Source of the DNA: Paenibacillus aceti
GTDB taxonomy: Bacteria > Bacillota > Bacilli > Paenibacillales > Paenibacillaceae
NCBI RefSeq assembly: GCF_003614185.1
Contig: NZ_KZ987724.1
Coordinates: 1,961,360 to 2,025,359, forward strand
Direction: 5' to 3'
Length of the DNA stretch: 64,000 bases
The notes under the pieces were generated by a model. It searched no databases and was not told the DNA's origin. It saw only the letters and a program-made list of their open reading frames with translations. The translations under genes were made by a program, and so were the position numbers. Below are positions 8,636 to 15,878 of this stretch, in pieces; the first letter of the stretch is position 1, and each line of letters starts with the position of its first letter.

Positions 8636-8842
8636 ATACAAAGAGCGCCCTCATCCCTTGGGACGAGGAGCGCTCTGCTCGCGGTGCCACCCAATTTACT
8701 GAAGCATTGGAAGTACGCTTCAATCACTTGGTTCCGCGATAACGGGCGGTCCGATTAACTTAGGATAGACTCGATCTATCTTGACGAGAACGCCTCCGAG
8801 TTGGAATCTCATCATCGGCATTTTTCGAATATAATTTTGTTT
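8636..8842 (-). ncRNA. T-box leader of serS
   Basis: The minus strand carries the conserved T-box core GGGTGGCACCGCG (8680-8692). It is followed by a terminator stem (AGAGCGC/GCGCTCT arms at 8642-8648 and 8670-8676) and a short T-rich run, 30 nt ahead of the serS start. Upstream is a Stem I region and a CCGTTATCGCGG element usual in T-box leaders. Uncharged tRNA-Ser should pair with the bulge and favour antitermination. I could not assign the specifier codon with confidence. Stem I looks short compared with the serA leader. Confidence 0.93.
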
Positions 8843-8848
8843 TTCAAT

Positions 8849-8877
8849 ATTATATACACTGGATCGGGATTTCGCAA
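8849..8877 (-). promoter_or_regulatory. SigA promoter of serS
   Basis: TTGCGA (8872-8877), a 17-bp spacer and a perfect TATAAT (8849-8854) on the minus strand place the start of the T-box leader near 8842. Confidence 0.8.
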
Positions 8878-8893
8878 GTGTACGTTGTTTGTC

Positions 8894-9076
8894 TAACGAA
8901 ACTGTGTATCGTTATTTCCACCAAAACAGCGTTAAAAAAATTTTAACGAAACACCATATCGTTATTCGAAGGAAAACCTGGCTTTTGCCCCCTAAATCGC
9001 TCAAATAACGATACCCAGTTTCGTTACAATGTAGAGCAGCCCCTTTTGCCGCAAATAACGTTACCACGTTTCGTTA
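8894..9076. repeat. Cluster of four 21-nt palindromes, TAACGA-N9-TCGTTA
   Basis: Units lie at 8894-8914, 8944-8964, 9006-9026 and 9056-9076, the last with one arm mismatch. Reading the AAAC side as orientation, two point right and two point left, so the cluster is itself roughly symmetric. Spacing is 30-42 bp and irregular. The same unit occurs twice at 54677-54747. Together with the next entry this accounts for most of the 650 bp between serS and the next gene, where I see no coding sequence. Confidence 0.8.
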
Positions 9077-9088
9077 GAAAATAATCGA

Positions 9089-9255
9089 GTTCAAAATTAC
9101 GGCTTTCAGCACCGAGAAGATTGGATGAAGCCCGGGTATGAGGAGCGCAGCGTACGCCGTTTGTACGTGAGCACCGGAAGGCCCGGGTGAATTCAAGATT
9201 CGATGCCGAATCCGCCTCCTCGAGCCACTTCGTGATCAAAGCCGTAATTTTGAAC
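9089..9255. repeat. 167-bp intergenic repeat element bounded by 18-bp inverted repeats
   Basis: Arms at 9089-9106 and 9238-9255 are exact inverse copies (GTTCAAAATTACGGCTTT and its complement). The interior has CCCGGG-containing segments in inverted orientation, so the whole element could fold into one long hairpin. From memory, near-identical elements recur in many Paenibacillus genomes and are often miscalled as short proteins. An open frame across it (9024-9239) is rejected as a gene. I cannot verify copy number here. Confidence 0.65.
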
Positions 9256-9260
9256 CACCT

Positions 9261-9677
9261 CTAAAGGCCGTATTTTTGGCCCCAGGGGGATTCGCTAATC
9301 CCCCACCACAACAAAAACACCAGCAATGCGATAAAAATGTACAGCAGTGAATTCAAAAACCACTTCTGTAGCCTCAACCGCTGGGACGGGAACATTTCCT
9401 TCCGAGTCGGTAAGCTCTGCAAATCTATTTTATCCTCAGACTCACTTGGTTCCTGATAAGCCGCTTCCGAAGCCTCAGCCGTGGTCGCCGCCTCAGCGTA
9501 GAAGGATTCATCCCACGTTGAAGTCGAAGCCTTGTTCGCCTCCTCCGGATCTTCGAGAAGAAGATCGGAAGCTGTGCTCTGTTGTCTTACACCCGATGAA
9601 CGACGGTGTCTAGTCTTGGTGTGCTTAGTATTGCGGCTGCGTTCATACCGCTCTACCCTGCTCAAACGTTCGCTCAT
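9261..9677 (-). CDS. Unknown protein with basic N-terminus and C-terminal membrane anchor
   Basis: A 138-residue protein of unrecognised family. Residues 1-35 are rich in Arg/Lys/Ser, residues 40-85 are acidic and Ser/Ala/Glu-rich, and a single strong membrane segment lies near residues 110-131 (LLYIFIALLVFLLWW). A seven-residue tail follows. The layout suggests a tail-anchored protein with a cytoplasmic, probably disordered, N-terminal domain. ATG 9677 follows GGAGGG and overlaps the stop of the CPBP protease gene by ATGA, so the pair is translationally coupled and may act together. Confidence 0.75.
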   Translation of the reverse strand: MSERLSRVERYERSRNTKHTKTRHRRSSGVRQQSTASDLLLEDPEEANKASTSTWDESFYAEAATTAEASEAAYQEPSESEDKIDLQSLPTRKEMFPSQRLRLQKWFLNSLLYIFIALLVFLLWWGISESPWGQKYGL

Positions 9678-10279
9678 GATTCCCTCCGATATTTTATAAC
9701 TAGTCCGGACACAAGATCGATAATGAAATGGCATAAAATAGGCGCCCACAGCGTCCCAGTCTGCACATAAATGTATCCCAGGCCATAACTGCTAAGAAAT
9801 ACCCAGCCGGTTGGAACCCAATGCTTCAAATAACGAACATGGATCACTGCGAAAAGAATGCTAGTCCAGTAAATTCCGAGACCGTACTGGATCGCTCCGC
9901 GAAACAGCAACTCCTCACATATCGACACGACGAGACATATGACTACAATATGCCAGATGGGACGGGAGCGAAAGAGCATATTGTTAATCCCGCCATCATC
10001 CATGCTATCCTCACCGATAAATCTGGAAATCAGCGTGTCCGCAAGGAACATAACCCCAGCCAATCCAATACTATAGTATGCAAAATCAGGATGTTCAGGA
10101 AATGTTAACAGAGTTAGGGGGTTCCGCTTCTGAAATAACAGGATGATCAGACCGATAAATAGAGTAAGTCCTTGAGTAAGGTACAAATTGATCAACAGGA
10201 TTCGCTCGTTAAGTTGACCGGGATCGACCTTTTGTATCTTTATTTTGCCGAATTTAAATTTTTTCATATAATTTGTCAA
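9674..10279 (-). CDS. CPBP (CAAX/abortive-infection type) intramembrane metalloprotease
   Basis: A 201-residue polytopic membrane protein with the three CPBP motifs: EELLFRG, FAVIH and CHFIID, supplying the catalytic glutamates and metal-binding histidines. Members cleave or process membrane substrates; some confer bacteriocin self-immunity, but the substrate here cannot be inferred. The start may be TTG 10279 or the in-frame ATG 12 bases downstream; an AGGACAGGG site lies just upstream of the TTG. It is coupled to the tail-anchored gene downstream and divergent from the gene at 10365. Confidence 0.85.
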   Translation of the reverse strand: MTNYMKKFKFGKIKIQKVDPGQLNERILLINLYLTQGLTLFIGLIILLFQKRNPLTLLTFPEHPDFAYYSIGLAGVMFLADTLISRFIGEDSMDDGGINNMLFRSRPIWHIVVICLVVSICEELLFRGAIQYGLGIYWTSILFAVIHVRYLKHWVPTGWVFLSSYGLGYIYVQTGTLWAPILCHFIIDLVSGLVIKYRRES

Positions 10280-10364
10280 ACCCTGTCCTTTATAATGATA
10301 TATAGAGATGAATACATATTTGTTTGCTCATGGACTGAACAATCTTAGAAAAGGAGCGGTACTC

Positions 10365-11300
10365 ATGAACCATAAAACAAAATCCTCAAAAAGCGAGATG
10401 CTGTTTACAATGGGCTTTATCTTCGCCCTGATCGCCGCCTTCGGGACATTCTTCTTGGGACTGCGCATCGGCATCAATAAGACGGAAGCGAAGTATGCCA
10501 GCATCGCCAACTATGACTATGTGCTTGAAACCGACGGTTCTTATCAACAGCAGGATTTAGTTACCTTCTACTTTACTGTCTTTCAGCCATACCAGAACTT
10601 CAAGAACAGCTATGTTTCTACGATGGACAAGTTCCATAGAGGCGCACATGGTGATGGCGATAGCATATCCAGCCAAACCTTAAAGGATCTGCTTAAATCA
10701 GCACAGACGCAATATAAGGAAGTTGCTTCTTATCAGGTATCCAGCAACTCACCGCTTCTCCTTGAAGCCCAGGCTGATATACTCAAAAGTCTGAAGCTGT
10801 TTGAAGAAAAGATCAATCGCTCGCTCAAGTCGACCAGCCTGATTACCTTAGCCAAAGTATCGGAGAATACGAATAATCAGGATGAATTTCTGGAGAGCGC
10901 TGTGAATTTCGGGCTGCAGGCTCAGAACAAATTTTACGCATCTATCTTGAAATGGAGCTCCAAATACGATAAATCCATACCTGATTCATTTAACTTCAAT
11001 GGACAGACATCGATTAAGGAATGGAAGAGCTATTCCTTTGCCGTTAAGAACAAGGCCGTGGCCGATATGATGCTTAAGGACAAAATGTATGTGAGCTATC
11101 TGCCTCAAGATATGACAGCCAAAATCGATCAGATGATTACAAGCGGCAAAGCATCGTCCTTAAAACTTGATTCTGTCCGCTCCGTTGTGAAAATTCTCAC
11201 AGAAACCGAAGCTGTACAGGAAAATGAATTTCTAAAATGGAAACCTGCATTCTATAAATCCGAATCTCTTCCTGAGTTGCCATTTTTCTTTGAAGACTGA
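10365..11300 (+). CDS. Unknown membrane-anchored extracytoplasmic protein
   Basis: A 311-residue protein starting at ATG 10365 after AAAAGGAGCGG. A short basic N-terminus is followed by one hydrophobic segment (about residues 13-35), with no lipobox cysteine, then a long hydrophilic, Ser/Lys-rich and mostly helical domain. This predicts a single-pass protein with its bulk outside the membrane. I do not recognise the family. A TATAAT at about 10290 could be its -10. It faces away from the CPBP gene and runs towards the serA leader. Confidence 0.8.
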   Translation: MNHKTKSSKSEMLFTMGFIFALIAAFGTFFLGLRIGINKTEAKYASIANYDYVLETDGSYQQQDLVTFYFTVFQPYQNFKNSYVSTMDKFHRGAHGDGDSISSQTLKDLLKSAQTQYKEVASYQVSSNSPLLLEAQADILKSLKLFEEKINRSLKSTSLITLAKVSENTNNQDEFLESAVNFGLQAQNKFYASILKWSSKYDKSIPDSFNFNGQTSIKEWKSYSFAVKNKAVADMMLKDKMYVSYLPQDMTAKIDQMITSGKASSLKLDSVRSVVKILTETEAVQENEFLKWKPAFYKSESLPELPFFFED

Positions 11301-11419
11301 CGGATCAGGCAGAAAATAGAGCTTTTTCGACATTATCAAAATCATAACTAAAAAAACGAGTAGATTCAAGAGCGTGACCATTCCCGGCAAGGTTGCCCTA
11401 TTATTGTCTATTAATAGTA

Positions 11420-11448
11420 TTGACACCTCTCTAGGTCCATGGTACATT
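11420..11448 (+). promoter_or_regulatory. SigA promoter of serA
   Basis: TTGACA (11420-11425), a 17-bp spacer and TACATT (11443-11448) lie directly upstream of the T-box leader. The preceding 120 bp after the unknown gene show no other clear feature. Confidence 0.75.
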
Positions 11449-11454
11449 ATGAAA

Positions 11455-11731
11455 AATCATACTCGTGAAAAACAATGAAGGAAAAAAGCTGGTATATAGC
11501 TCCCAGAGAGCCGGTGGTGCTGCGAACCGGTAGTGAAGTAACAGCTTTAGCGATCCTGAGTCACTGCGTTGAACTGACTTAAGTAGATGCAGTCGGAGAA
11601 ATTCCGTTATCAATTTTGTCTTGATGACATATGAGGCTGTTCTCTGCAAAGAGGCAGTGAATTAGGGTGGTACCACGAACAACTCTCGTCCCTTACTACG
11701 GAAGTAGTGTGCGGATTGAGAGTTTTTTTAT
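11455..11731 (+). ncRNA. T-box leader of serA
   Basis: The leader contains the AGAGAGCCGGTGG and GCGAACCGG distal Stem I elements and the T-box core AGGGTGGTACCACG at 11664-11677. The terminator stem has arms AACTCTC (11681-11687) and GAGAGTT (11718-11724) followed by seven T. This is a full-length T-box of the kind that reads tRNA-Ser or another amino acid tRNA. Given the gene, Ser is likely. Candidate Ser codons are present in the specifier strand, but I cannot fix which is used. Confidence 0.93.
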
Positions 11732-11762
11732 TGCCTTGGAAAGTAAGCACCGGGTCAAACCG

Positions 11763-11872
11763 GGTCTTGGCTTAAGTCTCAGAACATGCTGCGCCTTTGT
11801 CGCAGTATAACGGGGAAACCGTTGAAGACCATGGAGCGAATGCTTCTATGAAGGGAGTGGGATTCACTCTCC
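11763..11872 (+). other. Structured leader segment between serA T-box and start codon
   Basis: After the T-box terminator there are nearly 190 nt before serA. GGTCTT (11763-11768) can pair with AAGACC (11825-11830), closing a three-way junction. Inside it are two hairpins, CTGCG/CGCAG (11789-11805) and AACGG/CCGTT (11809-11823). A further hairpin GAGTG/CACTC lies at 11855-11869, close to the ribosome binding site. I do not recognise a known riboswitch. Confidence 0.4.
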
Positions 11873-11920
11873 GAGAGAGCAATGCTATATAAAAAGACCA
11901 TATTTAGGAGGAAAGAAATC

Positions 11921-13510
11921 ATGTTTAAAGTTCTTGTATCGGATCCAATCAGTGACCTGGGGATTCAACAGCTCGTGGAAGCAAATGATGTTGTAGTAGA
12001 GAAAAAGACAGGGCTTAGCGAAGATGAACTCATTCAAATCATTCCTGAATACGATGCATTGCTTGTCCGCAGCCAGACGAAGGTAACCGACAGGATTATG
12101 GAAGTCGCCAAAAACCTCAAGGTGATCGGACGGGCCGGAGTCGGGGTCGACAACATCAATCTTGAGGCGGCAACCAAACGTGGTATTATCGTCATCAATG
12201 CTCCTGACGGCAACACGATTACAACCTGTGAGCATGCCTTCGCCATGATGATGGCGCTGGCTCGCCATATTCCTCAGGCCTATGCCAAGACGATCTCCGG
12301 GACATGGGATCGTAAATTCCTGGGCGTTGAGCTGCGCAACAAGAAGCTGGGCGTACTCGGCATGGGCCGGATCGGCTCGGAAGTCGCCAAGCGGGCCAAG
12401 GTGTTCGGCATGGATATCCTCGGATATGATCCATTCCTGACGGAAGAACGCGCCGAGAAGCTAGGCATCAAGCTGTCCAGTGTGGATGAGATCGTCCGCA
12501 ATGCCGATTTTATTACCGTCCACACCCCTCTCACACCGGAGACGAAGCATATGATTTCGCGCCCTCAATTTGAAGTGATGAAGAAAGGCATGCGCATCGT
12601 CAACTGCGCCCGGGGCGGAGTAGTGGATGAGCTTGCGCTTGTGGAAGCGATCGATCAAGGCATCGTAGCCGGGGCCGCCTTCGACGTATTCGAGAAGGAA
12701 CCGCCGGAAGCGGATCATCCGTTCCTGCACAATCCGAAGATTATCGTGACTCCGCATCTCGGCGCTTCGACGGTAGAAGCCCAAGAGAATGTCGCGATTG
12801 ACGTCTCCGAGCAAGTGCTGCATATCCTGCGCAATGAGCCGTTCAAGAATGCAGTGAATATGCCACCGGTCGCACCTAGTGTAATGAACAAGCTGACCCC
12901 TTATTTCGGGCTTGGCGAGAAGATCGGTATGCTTGCTGCGCAGCTGAATCAAGAAGCGGTGCAAGAAATTCATGTGGATTACGCCGGTGATCTGGCGGAG
13001 GTCGATACACAGCCATTGACCCGTTACATTATCAAGGGCGTATTGTCCCGTCATTTCGGAGACGATGTCAATATCGTCAACTCCATCCATCTGGCCAAGG
13101 CCCGCGATGTGAAGGTGTCCGTAACCCAAGCTTCGGCGACTAAGGGATTCACTAATTTGATCACCGTTACCTTGAAGGCTCCGAATGGCACCGAGCATAG
13201 CGTGGCTGGAACTCTGCTGAACGGCTATGGAGCTAGAATCGTGCAAATTGACAAATATCCGGTAGACATCGCTCCTGAAGGACATCTGCTATTCATTTCC
13301 CATAATGATAAGCCAGGTATGGTCGGCCACGTCGGCACACTGCTCGGCAGCAATGATGTCAATATCGCCTCGATGCAGGTTGGACGTAAAATCGTCGGTG
13401 GAGCCGCGATCATGGTGCTCACCATCGATAAGGCCGCTCCTGCTGAGGTACTCGATCATTTGATCAATCTGCCTGAAATTAATAAAGCGCAGCAAATCTT
13501 CTTCGTATAA
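11921..13510 (+). CDS. serA: D-3-phosphoglycerate dehydrogenase, long form
   Basis: First enzyme of serine synthesis: oxidises 3-phosphoglycerate to 3-phosphohydroxypyruvate with NAD. The 529 residues comprise the substrate/NAD-binding domains (about 1-315; NAD loop GMGRIGSEVA, catalytic His in TPHLGAST), an intervening domain (about 320-450) and a C-terminal ACT domain (about 455-529), usually the serine-binding regulatory part. ATG 11921 follows TTAGGAGG; an in-frame ATG at 11882 has no site. It is controlled by the T-box and possibly by the extra leader structure. Confidence 0.97.
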   Translation: MFKVLVSDPISDLGIQQLVEANDVVVEKKTGLSEDELIQIIPEYDALLVRSQTKVTDRIMEVAKNLKVIGRAGVGVDNINLEAATKRGIIVINAPDGNTITTCEHAFAMMMALARHIPQAYAKTISGTWDRKFLGVELRNKKLGVLGMGRIGSEVAKRAKVFGMDILGYDPFLTEERAEKLGIKLSSVDEIVRNADFITVHTPLTPETKHMISRPQFEVMKKGMRIVNCARGGVVDELALVEAIDQGIVAGAAFDVFEKEPPEADHPFLHNPKIIVTPHLGASTVEAQENVAIDVSEQVLHILRNEPFKNAVNMPPVAPSVMNKLTPYFGLGEKIGMLAAQLNQEAVQEIHVDYAGDLAEVDTQPLTRYIIKGVLSRHFGDDVNIVNSIHLAKARDVKVSVTQASATKGFTNLITVTLKAPNGTEHSVAGTLLNGYGARIVQIDKYPVDIAPEGHLLFISHNDKPGMVGHVGTLLGSNDVNIASMQVGRKIVGGAAIMVLTIDKAAPAEVLDHLINLPEINKAQQIFFV

Positions 13511-13526
13511 TCTACTTATAATCAAT

Positions 13527-13575
13527 AGGGGCTGTCTCCTAGTAGTTAATCACTACTAAGGGACAGCCCCTTCTC
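13527..13575 (+). terminator. Intrinsic terminator of serA
   Basis: A long hairpin with outer arms AGGGGCTGTC and GGACAGCCCCT and an inner AGTAGT/ACTACT stem follows the serA stop; the trailing sequence is TTCTCT. Confidence 0.8.
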
Positions 13576-13614
13576 TATGTTCCACGTTGAACAAGATTTC
13601 TCTTGCTCGTTCAA

Positions 13615-13646
13615 CAAAAAACCATCCTTTCTGCAGGCAGGATGGT
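13615..13646 (-). terminator. Intrinsic terminator of the res operon
   Basis: On the minus strand, ACCATCCT pairs with AGGATGGT and is followed by six T, just after the resE stop. Confidence 0.8.
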
Positions 13647-13658
13647 CATACCCTCAAT

Positions 13659-15098
13659 TTATTGATGTCTTTCGACAGGCAGTATCATATGAAATACAGT
13701 GCCTTTGCCAAGCTCGCTCTCCGCCTGGATCGTCCCTTGATGGGAATCCACGATATTCTTCACAATCGATAATCCCAAGCCTGTACCGAGGGCCTCGCCC
13801 CGGACGCGAGCCTTGTCTGCCTTATAGAATCGCTCGAATATGAACGGCAAATCATCGGACGGGATACCAGCTCCGCTATCCTTGATTGAGACATGCAGTT
13901 CCTTACCAAGCTGACTCTCTCGGACCTGCGCGCTGATCCCGATTTCTCCCCCATCCGGCGTATGCCTGAAGGCATTGTCGAGCAAATTCGTCAGCACCTG
14001 CTCCAATCGATCCTCATTAGCCTGCTCCAGATACATCGGCGAGTCCTCTACATCCAGCTTGAGCACAATATCATGCTCCTTGGCCCGGACCAGGAACTTG
14101 CGGTACATCCGCTCCGCCAGCTCACGGAAATCCATCTGCGACATCGGCATATCGATATAGCCCGCCTCCATGCGGGCCAAATCGAGCAAATCACGGACCA
14201 GACGGGTCATGCGCAGCGATTCATCATGAATGACCTGCACCAGCTCCGCCTGCTCTTCCGGCGTCGCCGCCATCCCGTCAAGCAGCGCTTCGCTATAGCC
14301 TTGCATCATCGACAGCGGCGTGCGGATCTCATGGGAGACATTGGCCACGAAGTCGCTGCGCATCTTCTCCAGCTTCACTTGCTCGGTTACATCGCGAACC
14401 ACCGCTACAGCTCCGCGAATCTCCCCATCCGAGTCGAGCGGAGTCATATGTACGGACCATACCCCTTTTTTGACATGGATGTTCATGCTCTGGTCGCCTT
14501 CCTGATCAAGCACCCGATGGAACATCGGAATGAGTGGCTTCGGAATCCGGCTCCAGTAATCATCCTCGGTCAATTCTTCCATCTCTGCCGCTGAATCCGG
14601 CAGATCTCCCCAGAGCTCCAGCACCTTATCTCCCGGCGGGTTGGTGAGTATAATCGCACCATTCCGGTCCAGCGTAATAACGGCGTCGTACATGCTGCCC
14701 AGAACGCTGGATAGATGCTCCTTCTCATGCTTCAGGCTGCGTATCGTATTCTCCAGTTCTTCAGCCATATGATTAAAGGTAATCGATAGCTGCCCAATCT
14801 CATCACTGGTACGAGGCGATAGCCGCGCATCGTATTTCCCCTTGCGAATCGAGTCCGCTGCCCGGATCAGCTGCTGCATCGGCTGTGTGATCTTCGTGAA
14901 CAGGAACAAAGCGAAGAAGGTCGTGAGCGAGAAGCCGATCATACATACGATCACGAACATCTTCTTGATCGCGCCCGAATTCGTAAAGTTCGTATCGATA
15001 TAGGGCAGCAGGAAAAGCCCCAAAGTCAGCAGGACACAGGCAACCAGGCCAATGATCGTCATCCACAGCTTGCCGACCAGCGATCTCCAGAAGCTCAC
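13659..15098 (-). CDS. resE: Sensor histidine kinase ResE
   Basis: A 479-residue kinase: two membrane segments (about residues 10-32 and 47-67), HAMP (about 68-120), PAS (about 135-240), HisKA with the phospho-acceptor His in SHEIRTPL (near 254) and HATPase_c with the GTGLGLS box. Together with ResD it responds to oxygen limitation and nitric oxide in B. subtilis and controls respiratory genes. The segment between the two membrane helices is only about 15 residues, far shorter than the large extracytoplasmic domain of the 589-residue B. subtilis ResE. Position after resABCD fixes the identity. Confidence 0.9.
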   Translation of the reverse strand: MSFWRSLVGKLWMTIIGLVACVLLTLGLFLLPYIDTNFTNSGAIKKMFVIVCMIGFSLTTFFALFLFTKITQPMQQLIRAADSIRKGKYDARLSPRTSDEIGQLSITFNHMAEELENTIRSLKHEKEHLSSVLGSMYDAVITLDRNGAIILTNPPGDKVLELWGDLPDSAAEMEELTEDDYWSRIPKPLIPMFHRVLDQEGDQSMNIHVKKGVWSVHMTPLDSDGEIRGAVAVVRDVTEQVKLEKMRSDFVANVSHEIRTPLSMMQGYSEALLDGMAATPEEQAELVQVIHDESLRMTRLVRDLLDLARMEAGYIDMPMSQMDFRELAERMYRKFLVRAKEHDIVLKLDVEDSPMYLEQANEDRLEQVLTNLLDNAFRHTPDGGEIGISAQVRESQLGKELHVSIKDSGAGIPSDDLPFIFERFYKADKARVRGEALGTGLGLSIVKNIVDSHQGTIQAESELGKGTVFHMILPVERHQ

Positions 15099-15815
15099 TT
15101 ACTTAGCAACCTCCAGCTTATAGCCGACGCCCCAGACTGTAGTGATCATTGCCGCTGATTCCGGAGATACTTTATTCAATTTTTCGCGCAACCGTTTGAC
15201 ATGGGTATCCACGGTGCGCAGATCACCGAAAAATTCATAATTCCATACATCCTTGAGCAGTTCCTCGCGTGAGAAGACTTTGTCCGGCGAGACGGCCAAA
15301 TAATGCAACAGTTCGTATTCCTTCGGAGTCAAGCTGACCTCCTGACCGTTCGCGGTCACACGGTGAGCGTCATGTTCGATTATAAGATGAGGGAACACGA
15401 TGTTGTTGCTGGTCCCGCTTTCTTTGGTCAAATAGGCTGTCGCAGAAGCGCGGCGCATAATCGCCTTGACGCGATAAATGACTTCTCGCGGGCTAAAAGG
15501 CTTGACGACATAGTCGTCCGCACCGACCTCAAAACCTTGAACCCGGTTCATCTCCTCACCCTTGGCCGTCAGCATCAGTACCGGAGTAGACTTCACCTGT
15601 CTCAATCGATTGCACACTTCAATGCCATCGATGCCCGGCAGCATCACATCAAGCAAAATCAAGCCATAATCGTTGGATGTCGCCTTTTTCAAAGCGATCT
15701 CTCCATCCTCAGCTTCATCGATCTCATAACCTTCTTTTTCCAAGTACATTTTCAGTAATCGACGAATACGCTCCTCATCATCAACCACCAAAATGCGATT
15801 TTCTTGATCTGACAT
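15099..15815 (-). CDS. resD: Response regulator ResD
   Basis: A 238-residue OmpR-type regulator. The receiver has an acidic pair in VVDDEE, phospho-acceptor Asp in LLDVMLPG and Lys in VKPFSPRE; the C-terminal winged helix ends in TVWGVGYKLEV. It is very close to B. subtilis ResD in length and in the FFGDLRTVDTHVKRLREKLN segment. The start chosen is ATG 15815, eight bases after AAGGGG. The resE frame begins immediately after its stop codon. Confidence 0.95.
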   Translation of the reverse strand: MSDQENRILVVDDEERIRRLLKMYLEKEGYEIDEAEDGEIALKKATSNDYGLILLDVMLPGIDGIEVCNRLRQVKSTPVLMLTAKGEEMNRVQGFEVGADDYVVKPFSPREVIYRVKAIMRRASATAYLTKESGTSNNIVFPHLIIEHDAHRVTANGQEVSLTPKEYELLHYLAVSPDKVFSREELLKDVWNYEFFGDLRTVDTHVKRLREKLNKVSPESAAMITTVWGVGYKLEVAK

Positions 15816-15878
15816 CAACAACAACCCCTTCATCATCTTACCCATTCACCAGAGCGAATTATAGGATTAATAATATTG

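Noticed and set aside
8894-9076. Possible CRISPR array
   Set aside because: Units alternate in orientation, spacing is irregular, there are only four, and there are no cas genes nearby.
9024-9239. A 71-codon minus-strand frame in the repeat element
   Set aside because: It lies across TAACGA palindromes and the hairpin repeat, has no ribosome binding site and looks like a translated repeat.
11232-11649. Minus-strand frames over the serA leader
   Set aside because: They are antisense to the T-box leader and the end of the preceding gene, with no ribosome binding sites.
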